From the NCBI GenBank assembly GCA_018665385.1, contig JABJDN010000084.1, forward strand, positions 1-29,890: DNA of 29,890 nucleotides, read 5' to 3'. The first letter of the stretch is position 1, and each line of letters opens with the position of its first letter. Positions 15,013 to 22,299 of this stretch are shown here, piece after piece. Made by a program: the position numbers and the translations under genes. This DNA is from Phycisphaerae bacterium (GTDB taxonomy: Bacteria > Planctomycetota > Phycisphaerae > Phycisphaerales > SM1A02). The notes beneath the pieces are model-generated. The model saw nothing but the letters and a program-made list of their open reading frames with translations, was not told where the DNA came from and ran no database searches.

Positions 15013-16188
15013 ATGTCAACAGGAAGTCTTATTGCCCCGCACGGCGGCACTTTAGTAAATAGATTCGCAGAAGGCGATCTTGCAGCAGAAGCCGCATCGT
15101 TACCAAAAATTACGCTATCAACGAAGCAAGCCTGCGATCTTGAAATGATTGCAATCGGCGCATTTAGCCCATTAACAGGCTTCTGCAAGAAAGCTGATTT
15201 TGAATCAATCTGTAAAGATATGCGTCTTGCTGACGGTACAGTTTGGCCAATTCCAATCACCCTTGCAGTTGACGAAGATGTAAAAAACACATTAACTGAG
15301 GGCGGCAAAGCGGCACTTTATCACGCAGATGGAACATTCATGGCAATCGTTGACTGCGACGAAATCTATACACACGACAAAGCACTCGAAATTCCAAACG
15401 TCTTCGGAACTGAAGACGAGGCACATCCTGGCGCTAAGCAAGTAATGGATGAAGGCGAATGGCTTGTTGGTGGCGACATTCACGTTGCTACTGTTACTCC
15501 TGAAATTGAACCAGGCGAGCAATTCACTGAATACCGTCTTGCACCTGAAGCAACACGCGCTGATTTTGCATCACGCGGTTGGAACACAGTTGCTGCGTTC
15601 CAAACTCGTAACCCAATTCACCGTGCACACGAATATCTTTGCAAATGTTCACAAGAAATTTGCGATGGTCTTTTAATTCACCCACTTGTTGGCGAAACAA
15701 AAGAAGGCGACATTCCTGCGGATGTTCGTATGGATTGTTACAACACAATTATTGATAATTATTTTGTACGCGATTACACAGCTCTTTCAGTTATGCCAGC
15801 AGCAATGCGATACGCTGGTCCACGCGAAGCGGTACTTCACGCACTTGTTCGTAAAAACTACGGTGTAACACACTTCATTGTTGGTCGTGACCACGCTGGT
15901 GTTGGCGATTACTACGGTACATACGATGCGCAAAATATCTTCGATAACTTCACAGCTGAAGAAATTGGAGTAACACCACTTAAATTTGAACATGCTGCGT
16001 ACTCAAAGAAAGCGCAAGGCATGGTAAGTTCAAAGACTTTCCCTAAACTTGAATGCGACCAAATCTTCTTGTCAGGAACAAAAGTCCGAGCGCTTCTCGA
16101 GCAAGGTGAACGTCCGCCAGCCGAGTTTTCACGTCCTGAAGTTGCAGATGTACTCATTGAATGGGCAACATCTACAGTAACTGCATAA
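15013..16188 (+). CDS. sat: Sulfate adenylyltransferase (ATP sulfurylase)
   Basis: Catalyses ATP + sulfate to adenosine phosphosulfate (APS) + pyrophosphate in the cytoplasm. It belongs to the single-chain Sat family, unlike the CysDN type. The ATP-site motifs Q-T-R-N-P-I-H-R-A-H-E (197-207) and G-R-D-H-A-G-V-G-D-Y-Y-G (291-302) are both present. The C-terminal S-G-T-K-V-R-A-L-L...P-P-A-E-F-S-R-P-E-V completes the 391-aa enzyme, the normal length. The reading frame is open from 14971, but the ATG at 15013 with GGAG (14998-15001) and the family N-terminus is preferred. Arg is mostly CGT/CGC and codon choice resembles highly expressed genes, unlike the preceding glycosyltransferase. It is followed by cysC after 41 nt. 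Confidence 0.96.
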   Translation: MSTGSLIAPHGGTLVNRFAEGDLAAEAASLPKITLSTKQACDLEMIAIGAFSPLTGFCKKADFESICKDMRLADGTVWPIPITLAVDEDVKNTLTEGGKAALYHADGTFMAIVDCDEIYTHDKALEIPNVFGTEDEAHPGAKQVMDEGEWLVGGDIHVATVTPEIEPGEQFTEYRLAPEATRADFASRGWNTVAAFQTRNPIHRAHEYLCKCSQEICDGLLIHPLVGETKEGDIPADVRMDCYNTIIDNYFVRDYTALSVMPAAMRYAGPREAVLHALVRKNYGVTHFIVGRDHAGVGDYYGTYDAQNIFDNFTAEEIGVTPLKFEHAAYSKKAQGMVSSKTFPKLECDQIFLSGTKVRALLEQGERPPAEFSRPEVADVLIEWATSTVTA

Positions 16189-16196
16189 CTAACCCC

Positions 16197-16212
16197 GGAA
16201 TTACCGAATTCC
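16197..16212 (+). repeat. Inverted repeat between sat and cysC
   Basis: A 6-bp perfect stem (GGAATT / AATTCC) with an ACCG loop lies in the 41-nt sat-cysC spacer. It has no U-run, so it is not a terminator. It may tune relative mRNA stability, or be chance. Confidence 0.4.
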
Positions 16213-16229
16213 ATATTTAGGAAAATACA

Positions 16230-16844
16230 ATGGCTGAACAAGTAGCTACAAACATTACATTTCACGAAGGCACAGTGTCTGCTGAAGAACGCTTGGCAAA
16301 CATGGGACAAAAGGGTGCAACTCTTTGGTTCACAGGTCTTTCAGGTTCTGGCAAAAGCACAATCGCTGTTGCAGTAGAGCAAGTACTTTTAAACCGTGGA
16401 AACCACGCGTACCGTCTTGATGGCGATAACATCCGAATGGGTCTTAATAAGAACCTCGGTTTCTCACCAGAAGACCGTACTGAAAATATTCGCCGAATCG
16501 GTGAGGTTTCAAAACTGTTTGCTGATGCAGGTGTGATTTCAATCGCAAGTTTCATTAGCCCTTATGCTGAAGACCGCGATGCAGTTCGTGCATTGCACGC
16601 TGAAACAAACGTTCCTTACTTCGAGTGTTACATAGATTGTTCACTTGAGGCGGCAGAAGAACGTGATCCGAAAGGACTTTACAAGAAAGCTCGTGCTGGA
16701 GAAATCAAGGGCTTTACAGGCATTGACGCACCATACGAAGAGCCAACAAACGCTGAACTTCACTTGAAAACACACGAAGATGATCTTCAAACATGTGTTA
16801 CAAAAGTGATTGAATTCATCGATGCGCAAAATTTGAACGCGTAA
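16230..16844 (+). CDS. cysC: Adenylylsulfate (APS) kinase
   Basis: Phosphorylates APS to PAPS, the universal sulfo donor. At 204 aa it is the stand-alone CysC form. The Walker A loop G-L-S-G-S-G-K-S-T is at 36-44, D-G-D-N-I-R (59-64) follows, and the phosphate-acceptor stretch S-F-I-S-P-Y lies near 107-112. D-P-K-G-L-Y-K-K-A and G-F-T-G-I-D-A-P-Y-E are family-typical. An AGGA 7 nt upstream supports the ATG at 16230. It is coupled to sat and ends at a strong terminator. With no cysH, cysI or cysJ nearby and a sulfotransferase upstream, sulfation is a likely use of the PAPS, although assimilation genes could lie elsewhere. Confidence 0.96.
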   Translation: MAEQVATNITFHEGTVSAEERLANMGQKGATLWFTGLSGSGKSTIAVAVEQVLLNRGNHAYRLDGDNIRMGLNKNLGFSPEDRTENIRRIGEVSKLFADAGVISIASFISPYAEDRDAVRALHAETNVPYFECYIDCSLEAAEERDPKGLYKKARAGEIKGFTGIDAPYEEPTNAELHLKTHEDDLQTCVTKVIEFIDAQNLNA

Positions 16845-16863
16845 TTGTTCTCATTCACAATTT

Positions 16864-16905
16864 AAAAAGCCTTGGCGCACGCGAGTGCGCCAAGGCTTTT
16901 TTTGT
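16864..16905. terminator. Strong bidirectional rho-independent terminator
   Basis: A 17-bp perfect stem (16864-16880 with 16885-16901) with a GCGA tetraloop and T-runs on both strands. It closes the sat-cysC operon (+) and also the pseudopilin gene ending at 16941 (-). Confidence 0.95.
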
Positions 16906-16940
16906 GTTTTCTTGTGCGCCTGGCACAGGCGTACCAGAGC

Positions 16941-17960
16941 CTATGCGCCGCCGTTTACTACGACGTCGTCGAATGTTTCCATGGTTGCTGGTGTGATGAG
17001 ACCACCAGTTGGGCCGCCTCCGCGGAATTGGTCAAATGCATTTCCTGAGTTAGGACTCCAATTATCGGTATGTACCTGATCATTTGATGCTTCTAAAAAG
17101 ATTGCATTTGGGCCTGCAGAAATCAAAATATACCGACCTCGGCTTGTACCCCAGGCTGCACCATTTGTAAATTCATTATTAGCGTTGGACGGATCAATTT
17201 CCCAAAACGTTGGGTGGGCAATCAAGAGCGTAAGCCATGCGATACGCTCTTCGTTTGATTGGTTAGTCTCGCTGAGTAAACTACTGTTTGAGTTCAGTGC
17301 ATTATCGACGAACATACTCATGCCGGGAAGGTCGTATTGCGGAAGCGGGTTGTTAGAACCAAGAGCAATAATAGGTCCGCTTTTTCGGACAGCTCGCAAG
17401 TAAATAATTGGTGTATCCCAAGAATCGACCAGCGCTGGAAAACTGAACGCACTGGCATCATTTGTATCGAATTCTGTATATTCCAAATCGCTTGATTTAG
17501 GGCTGAAGTATGGTTCGTATACTCGACCGTTAATCCACGGTCCTTCGCCGAATCGAGTCGGATTAAACGATAGGCTCCAGCCATTCATAGTCATCGTTGG
17601 AATGGCAGTATTGTCTTCGAATTCATCGAATTCATTTACAACAGTTGACGTGGAAGAAGAACTTTTTACTCGCGCTCCACCCATGAGTTCGAGCAATGCA
17701 TTCTGGGTTGGAGTTATTGTTGTGCCGTCTATGACTGAATCGGGCAGGATGCCAGGGTATCTGCCATGGTCAAGCGCAAACTCATCGCATGCTCTGCCAA
17801 AGGCTTGCATGAGCGTTGTTGTTTTAGTTTTCTTTGCTGCTTTTTGCACGCCAGATAATGCTGCGAGCAGAATGCCAGCGAGCACTGCAATAATCGCAAT
17901 AACAACCAGAATCTCAATAAGAGTAAAGCCAGTTCGACGGTAGTTTTTTATGTTTCTCAT
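16941..17960 (-). CDS. Type II secretion/type IV pilus-like prepilin (pseudopilin)
   Basis: The N-terminus has a short basic leader and the class III prepilin signal R-R-T-G-F-T-L-I-E-I-L-V (about 8-19), with cleavage expected between G11 and F12 and the E at +5. A long hydrophobic helix follows, then a 300-aa globular domain. It contains G-R-A-C-D-E-F-A-L-D-H-G-R-Y-P (about 66-80), a pattern of T2SS major-pseudopilin-like proteins, and a Ser-rich insert near residue 105. It is a monocistronic gene with no assembly ATPase or secretin nearby. Planctomycetes carry many such orphan pseudopilins. Function beyond surface or periplasmic filament formation is unknown. No ORF fills the 99-nt gap upstream to 18059. 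Confidence 0.85.
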   Translation of the reverse strand: MRNIKNYRRTGFTLIEILVVIAIIAVLAGILLAALSGVQKAAKKTKTTTLMQAFGRACDEFALDHGRYPGILPDSVIDGTTITPTQNALLELMGGARVKSSSSTSTVVNEFDEFEDNTAIPTMTMNGWSLSFNPTRFGEGPWINGRVYEPYFSPKSSDLEYTEFDTNDASAFSFPALVDSWDTPIIYLRAVRKSGPIIALGSNNPLPQYDLPGMSMFVDNALNSNSSLLSETNQSNEERIAWLTLLIAHPTFWEIDPSNANNEFTNGAAWGTSRGRYILISAGPNAIFLEASNDQVHTDNWSPNSGNAFDQFRGGGPTGGLITPATMETFDDVVVNGGA

Positions 17961-18059
17961 GAGCGTTATTCCAAAGTGTTCCTAATCAAAAGCTTACGGG
18001 GCTTACAAAAGTTCAGTATCGCCACGCTCATCCGCATACACAGAGTACGCTAGGAGTGC

Positions 18060-18515
18060 TTAATTTTCAACCGAAACTCCGTAAATTGCGCCTAAGAAGT
18101 GAGGGAGGATGTTTTTAATGAACTGTTCAACGCATTGGTTTGTATGCGCATCGTCAATACCCCACATGCAGCACTTTAAGTCAACATATTCTTGGTCGCA
18201 TTGGATGCGGTAGGCATCGTCCGCAAGCAGAACAGTGTCAAGATTTGGTGATAACGCGGCTGTTGCAGCATTAAGTTCTGGTTGCCCAATACAGATAGTG
18301 GGGCGGGTTCGTAACTCAACGTGGTTCAAATACCACATGTCGGTGCAAACCAGAGGCCACGGTGGGCCAGCAATTTGGTTTTTCTCCATCCATGCAACTA
18401 TTGCTTCTCCTAGATAGTACCCTCGTCTTCGGTCGCCGAGTTCGGCACGAAGGTGAGCGCCCACTACAATCGGCATAACATTATCTACATTTACAAGTTC
18501 ATCTGGGTGTAACAA
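18060..18515 (-). CDS. Conserved-looking hypothetical protein in the rpmE-prfA operon
   Basis: A soluble protein of 151 aa that I do not recognise. It starts with TTG at 18515, 2 nt after the prfA stop. GGAG lies 8 nt upstream of this TTG, inside the prfA end, which decides the start over the downstream ATG at M14. It is rich in W and C (two adjacent Cys, C-C-M-W, near 119-122) and in acidic residues, with motifs R-P-T-I-C-I-G-Q-P-E-L-N and T-V-L-L-A-D-D-A-Y-R-I-Q. There is no signal peptide or membrane helix. In many bacteria the gene after prfA is prmC, which methylates RF1. This protein has no NPPY methyltransferase motif, so it is not PrmC. The operon position suggests a translation-linked or housekeeping role (inference). 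Confidence 0.7.
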   Translation of the reverse strand: MLHPDELVNVDNVMPIVVGAHLRAELGDRRRGYYLGEAIVAWMEKNQIAGPPWPLVCTDMWYLNHVELRTRPTICIGQPELNAATAALSPNLDTVLLADDAYRIQCDQEYVDLKCCMWGIDDAHTNQCVEQFIKNILPHFLGAIYGVSVEN

Positions 18516-18517
18516 GT

Positions 18518-19579
18518 TTATAACTCCGCAAGTCTTCTTGCTGTTTCAGCTTCTATAAGTTCATCAATCATGGTTTGCATATTGCCAGACAGTACATCGA
18601 CTAAATTGTAATTGCCACTAATTCGGTGATCGACAATTAAGTTGTCTTTGTATCTGTAGGTACGAATTTTTTCGGCACGGTTTCCAGAACCGATCATAGA
18701 ATTTCGAGCTTCGGCACGCTCTGCATCAATCTTCGCTTTTTGAACATCGAACAAACGTGCTCGGAGCAATTTCCATGCCTTTTCCCGGTTTTGCGCTTGG
18801 CTTTTTGTATCTTGCATGCGTACTTCAATGCCAGTTGGTTCATGGATAAGGTGCACTGCTGTTGCAACTTTGTTGACGTTTTGACCGCCAGGGCCAGTTG
18901 AAGTTGTAATAGACTCTTTCACATCGTTCGGGTCAAGTTCAACTTCAACTTCTTCGGGTTCAGGTAAGACTGCGACAGTTGCAGTTGATGTATGAATGCG
19001 CCCTTGCGTTTCTGTTGCTGGGACACGTTTCACTTGGTGTGTGCCGCTTTCAAAACCAAGATTCGTCCAAACTCCTTCGACTGCGATTGACAGGATAATT
19101 GTTTTGGAAGTATCTAACTCTTCAATCTTCCAACCACGAAGGTGCGCAAATCGCCGGTACATTTCTTCCAAATCATTCGCCCAGAGTGTGGCTTCATCGC
19201 CTCCAACTCCTGCTCGTACCTCAAGGATAACTGAGCCTACAGACTGTTCTTCCGCAGTGACAAGTTGTTTTTGAATGGATATCGTTCGTGCAGTGAGTTT
19301 CGAGTCAAGTTCTACAAGTTCTTCTTTTGCCATTGACGCAAGTTCAGGGTCATCTCCTAGTGCAACTTCTTCGCATTCCCTCTGCTGGGCAAGTGCTGTT
19401 TGGTATGCATTGAATTGTTCGACGAGGGGAGCTATTGCCGCTTTTTTTATCGAAAGTGCTGTGACTTTTTTATGGTTAGTCAAAACATCAGGTTCGAGCA
19501 GTTGCGCAGATAGTACGTCGTGTTGTTGCACGATTTCAAGCAATTTTTCAACTACATTGTCAGAGATACGTTCGCTCAT
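18518..19579 (-). CDS. prfA: Peptide chain release factor 1
   Basis: Class I release factor reading UAA and UAG. At 353 aa it has normal length. Domain 2 carries the codon-recognition tripeptide P187-A-T189, the PxT form of RF1 and not the SPF of RF2. The catalytic G231-G-Q233 lies in T-S-T-G-P-G-G-Q-N-V-N-K. V-G-G-D-E-A (125-130) is a further RF signature. The ATG at 19579 fits the family N-terminus, though its SD is weak. It is downstream of rpmE by 57 nt, the usual bacterial order, with the unknown 151-aa gene following. Confidence 0.97.
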   Translation of the reverse strand: MSERISDNVVEKLLEIVQQHDVLSAQLLEPDVLTNHKKVTALSIKKAAIAPLVEQFNAYQTALAQQRECEEVALGDDPELASMAKEELVELDSKLTARTISIQKQLVTAEEQSVGSVILEVRAGVGGDEATLWANDLEEMYRRFAHLRGWKIEELDTSKTIILSIAVEGVWTNLGFESGTHQVKRVPATETQGRIHTSTATVAVLPEPEEVEVELDPNDVKESITTSTGPGGQNVNKVATAVHLIHEPTGIEVRMQDTKSQAQNREKAWKLLRARLFDVQKAKIDAERAEARNSMIGSGNRAEKIRTYRYKDNLIVDHRISGNYNLVDVLSGNMQTMIDELIEAETARRLAEL

Positions 19580-19636
19580 AATAGAGTGAAAGCAGGGTAC
19601 CCCGAAATCATTAGCTTGTGCAGAGTGAAAAAGGTC

Positions 19637-19861
19637 TTACTTCTTTTTGTTCTGGAAGTAATTGCCTTTAAACTTGTTTTGGAACTTTTCTACTCGACCA
19701 GCAGCATCAACAAATGAAGCTTTACCGGTATAGAACGGGTGCGATCCAGACCAGATATCAACATGCATCTCAGGTACAGTTGCGCCAACTGTCATGACGT
19801 GCTCGCCGCGAAAGAAAACTTTGCAATCTGTGTGGTATGTAGGGTGGATTTCGTTCTTCAT
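19637..19861 (-). CDS. rpmE: 50S ribosomal protein L31
   Basis: Large-subunit protein L31, 74 aa. It starts M-K-N-E-I-H-P-T-Y-H and contains S-H-P-F-Y-T-G-K and G-R-V-E-K-F-Q-N-K-F, all family-typical. Only one cysteine (C16) of the zinc-binding set remains: the CxxC before H-P-F is W-S-G-S. This is therefore a zinc-free (C-minus) type. The reading frame is open to 19933, but GGAG 9 nt before 19861 and homology decide the ATG at 19861. It is the first gene of the rpmE-prfA operon, with a promoter at 19905-19933 and an SD-covering leader hairpin at 19870-19899. Confidence 0.96.
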   Translation of the reverse strand: MKNEIHPTYHTDCKVFFRGEHVMTVGATVPEMHVDIWSGSHPFYTGKASFVDAAGRVEKFQNKFKGNYFQNKKK

Positions 19862-19869
19862 AATAATAT

Positions 19870-19899
19870 GCTCCAATATCCCCTCATTAGTAGGGGAGC
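19870..19899 (-). promoter_or_regulatory. rpmE leader hairpin that masks the Shine-Dalgarno
   Basis: In the rpmE transcript GCTCC at the 5' end (19899-19895) can pair with GGAGC (19874-19870), which contains the SD. An inner CCT/AGG pairing (94-92 with 84-82 of 198xx) stiffens it. The transcript should begin almost exactly at this hairpin. This geometry fits autogenous control by L31, as known for L31 leader RNAs in other phyla. Regulation is inferred. Confidence 0.5.
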
Positions 19900-19904
19900 C
19901 CCAT

Positions 19905-19933
19905 ATTGTAGGTTTCATCAGCAATTTGTTCAA
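19905..19933 (-). promoter_or_regulatory. Sigma-70-type promoter of rpmE-prfA
   Basis: On the - strand TTGAAC (19933-19928), a 17-nt spacer and TACAAT (19910-19905, 5/6). It is back to back with the tRNA-Asn promoter, with only six bases between the two -35 hexamers. Confidence 0.7.
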
Positions 19934-19939
19934 CCCCTA

Positions 19940-19967
19940 TTGGCGAATAGCGAGGTTTTGCTATAAT
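19940..19967 (+). promoter_or_regulatory. Promoter of tRNA-Asn
   Basis: TTGGCG (19940-19945), 16 nt, then a perfect TATAAT (19962-19967), 12 nt before the tRNA 5' end. The tRNA precursor therefore has a 5' leader of only a few bases. Confidence 0.75.
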
Positions 19968-19979
19968 TCCCCCCTCTAG

Positions 19980-20052
<73 letters not shown>

Positions 20053-20063
20053 CTTTCAGAAAC

Positions 20064-20093
20064 AGCCTAGACGTATATCTAGGCTATTTTTGT
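20064..20093 (+). terminator. Rho-independent terminator after tRNA-Asn
   Basis: An 8-bp perfect stem, 20064-20071 with 20078-20085, loop CGTATA, followed by ATTTTTGT. It lies 11 nt after the tRNA. From here to 20298 (about 205 nt) I see no gene. The stretch is AT-rich and presumably holds the promoter of the next gene. Confidence 0.85.
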
Positions 20094-20298
20094 AAACTCT
20101 GCATCTACGTATAAGCGCCAAGAGCGATTGCTGTTGCTAACAGTGTGGATCATCTAGATTGATAAATTATTTTTTACAATGTTTTACGCAGCTTTTAAGT
20201 ACACGCACAGCAATGACATTCTTACTTACCTACAAAACTTCACTCAAAACTTTTTGCACCATGCGTGGAAGATGCTGACTTGAAAAGGTAAACTATTT

Positions 20299-22299
20299 AT
20301 GATGAAACAGATTCTGCTCGCGTTCAGTATTCCATTTGCAACGTTTGCCTATGGTCAACCGAATTTACTGGTGTCGGAATTACATACAGTTGCAGGAGAT
20401 GAAACTATTGCTTCCTTAGTTGGTTCTACAGAAGGAGAAGCATTTTTACATTCAATTGAATCCAACAACCAGTGGATGCACGAACTTCTAGATAGTGGCC
20501 CAGTCGAACGGGGCGAAATTGTCATTCCTTTTCTTTATAGTCTTTGGAAAGAAGCACCAACACTTATGGAATCAGATGCACATCGATCCATGGCAACAGC
20601 ATGCGCACTTGCAATGGGGATGCGCGACCTAGATGCAGAGTGGATGACAGACCGATATCTTTGGTACCGAGATAGTTGGGACGAAGGCATATTGAATATT
20701 GGGTACGGCGATTTAAATACATACGAACGAAGGTTTATTGCTCGCGGTTTGCAGCGTCCTAGCTGGACAACAGCAAACGCACTCGCTCACTTAAACGAAC
20801 GAGTGTGCATTCCTCGAAGTCAATATGCGAAAGCTGCTTGGCGTTCTCCCTATCGAGGTTACAACGCTTTTGGGGATACGGTGCAAGGGCCAATGTATTA
20901 CATGCCCTTCAAAGAATTGTGGGGAAGTGATGCTGAAATGGCGATTGAAGTTGGCGGAGTGTGTGGCTCGCTCTCGCATGTTGGTGCTGCTGCAGCAATA
21001 GCAGCTGGAATTCCTGCGCTCACGATGGGAGAACCAGGTCACTGCGCGTACGCTGTGCAAACAAAGCCACACGTATGGCAACCTGCATACTCGTTAAGTT
21101 GGAAACGTTCGTTGCACACTACTATGACACGACCGACATGGCCTTCATTAGAATTATCACAAATAGCGCATCTCGATGAAGCGACTTCATTTGAAGCGGG
21201 CGACTATCGCAGAGAAGCAGAATGGTACGAATCGCAAGGCGAAATACAACAAGCCAACAGCGCTTGGCAACATGCGTATCGTGTCAACCCATACGACGAA
21301 GCATTGTTCAAAGGGTATGTACAATTCGGCAAACGAAATAAAATGCCACGATCGTGGTGGGAATCGCTGAGCAGTGACATTCAGAAATCATTATTGCCAG
21401 AACATCCAGAACCGGCTTGGCATCTCCTTCAAACAGACGTGTTTCCTTCTTTACTTAAAGATACAAATATGAAGAAACGACTACGGGTATTCCAAACATA
21501 TCTCAGTAACCTTGATGGATGGGGACCAGTGCGTTGGAACATTGAAGGCGCTTTCGATTGGGCATGGAAAGGAAAGAAGGGCGAAGTTTCACGGAAAGCG
21601 CTACTTGATATGTTGCTTACATCGTTAGTTGACGATCCGAAATTAGGTCCAGCGATGGTTGTTTGGGCAATGGAAAAAGTAAAAGATGATGAAGCACTTG
21701 CAGTTGCATTCGAATCATCCCTTCTTGAGCAGGTTGGCGGTGAAGGCGAAGGAAGAGCAGCGATACTTTCGCAACTTGCTCGGAATATGTTGCCTGCGGC
21801 GGCAGAAGAACACGACTTAGAAACTTTCCAACGCATTGGAAAGAAGGCATCAACTCTCTACGCACCCCGCGATGTAGCCGTTGAGCCTTTTGCCGGTGAA
21901 CTACTGAGTAGTGGCGGAGCATTGCGGATATTCAATCCAGGTAACCGCTGGGATTCGCCAGATAAACACTGGGGTGTTCTTGAAGAACATGGGGGCTGGT
22001 TCCATACTGACAATGGGGACTTGCCTTGGTTTGAAGTAGAACTTCCAAAGTTCGGAAATTTAACTGGCGTTGTGCTTGACTCGCGTAGTGGTCAACCCGG
22101 CCGAGCTAAAGGTGTTCGTGTTTTAGTAAGCGAAGACGGCCAAGAGTGGAAACAGGTAGGTGAAACAAAAACTGGAAAAACAATGCAACGCATCGATCTT
22201 TCTGCAACATCTCCACGAGCACGATTTGTTCGTTTTGAACGAGATGGAAGTTGCATGCACTATCACCGAATCTTAATTTATGGAGAGCCTGCAAGTTGA
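20299..22299 (+). CDS. Secreted transglutaminase-like protein with C-terminal F5/8C domain
   Basis: A 666-aa exported protein (signal peptide to about G19). The middle has a transglutaminase/papain-like core: E-V-G-G-V-C222-G-S-L-S-H...G-E-P-G-H248-C-A-Y-A...W260. The Cys and His are placed as in transglutaminase-like cysteine enzymes. A helical, TPR-like region follows at about 300-530. The last 120 residues look like an F5/8 type C (discoidin, CBM32-like) domain: W-F-E-V-E-L-P...L-T-G-V-V-L-D-S...K-G-V-R-V-L-V-S-E-D-G...R-F-V-R-F-E. It would act outside the cytoplasm, binding a glycan or cell surface. The stop overlaps the next start by one base (TGATG), so translation is coupled. Whether it cross-links, cleaves or is inactive is not known. 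Confidence 0.75.
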   Translation: MMKQILLAFSIPFATFAYGQPNLLVSELHTVAGDETIASLVGSTEGEAFLHSIESNNQWMHELLDSGPVERGEIVIPFLYSLWKEAPTLMESDAHRSMATACALAMGMRDLDAEWMTDRYLWYRDSWDEGILNIGYGDLNTYERRFIARGLQRPSWTTANALAHLNERVCIPRSQYAKAAWRSPYRGYNAFGDTVQGPMYYMPFKELWGSDAEMAIEVGGVCGSLSHVGAAAAIAAGIPALTMGEPGHCAYAVQTKPHVWQPAYSLSWKRSLHTTMTRPTWPSLELSQIAHLDEATSFEAGDYRREAEWYESQGEIQQANSAWQHAYRVNPYDEALFKGYVQFGKRNKMPRSWWESLSSDIQKSLLPEHPEPAWHLLQTDVFPSLLKDTNMKKRLRVFQTYLSNLDGWGPVRWNIEGAFDWAWKGKKGEVSRKALLDMLLTSLVDDPKLGPAMVVWAMEKVKDDEALAVAFESSLLEQVGGEGEGRAAILSQLARNMLPAAAEEHDLETFQRIGKKASTLYAPRDVAVEPFAGELLSSGGALRIFNPGNRWDSPDKHWGVLEEHGGWFHTDNGDLPWFEVELPKFGNLTGVVLDSRSGQPGRAKGVRVLVSEDGQEWKQVGETKTGKTMQRIDLSATSPRARFVRFERDGSCMHYHRILIYGEPAS

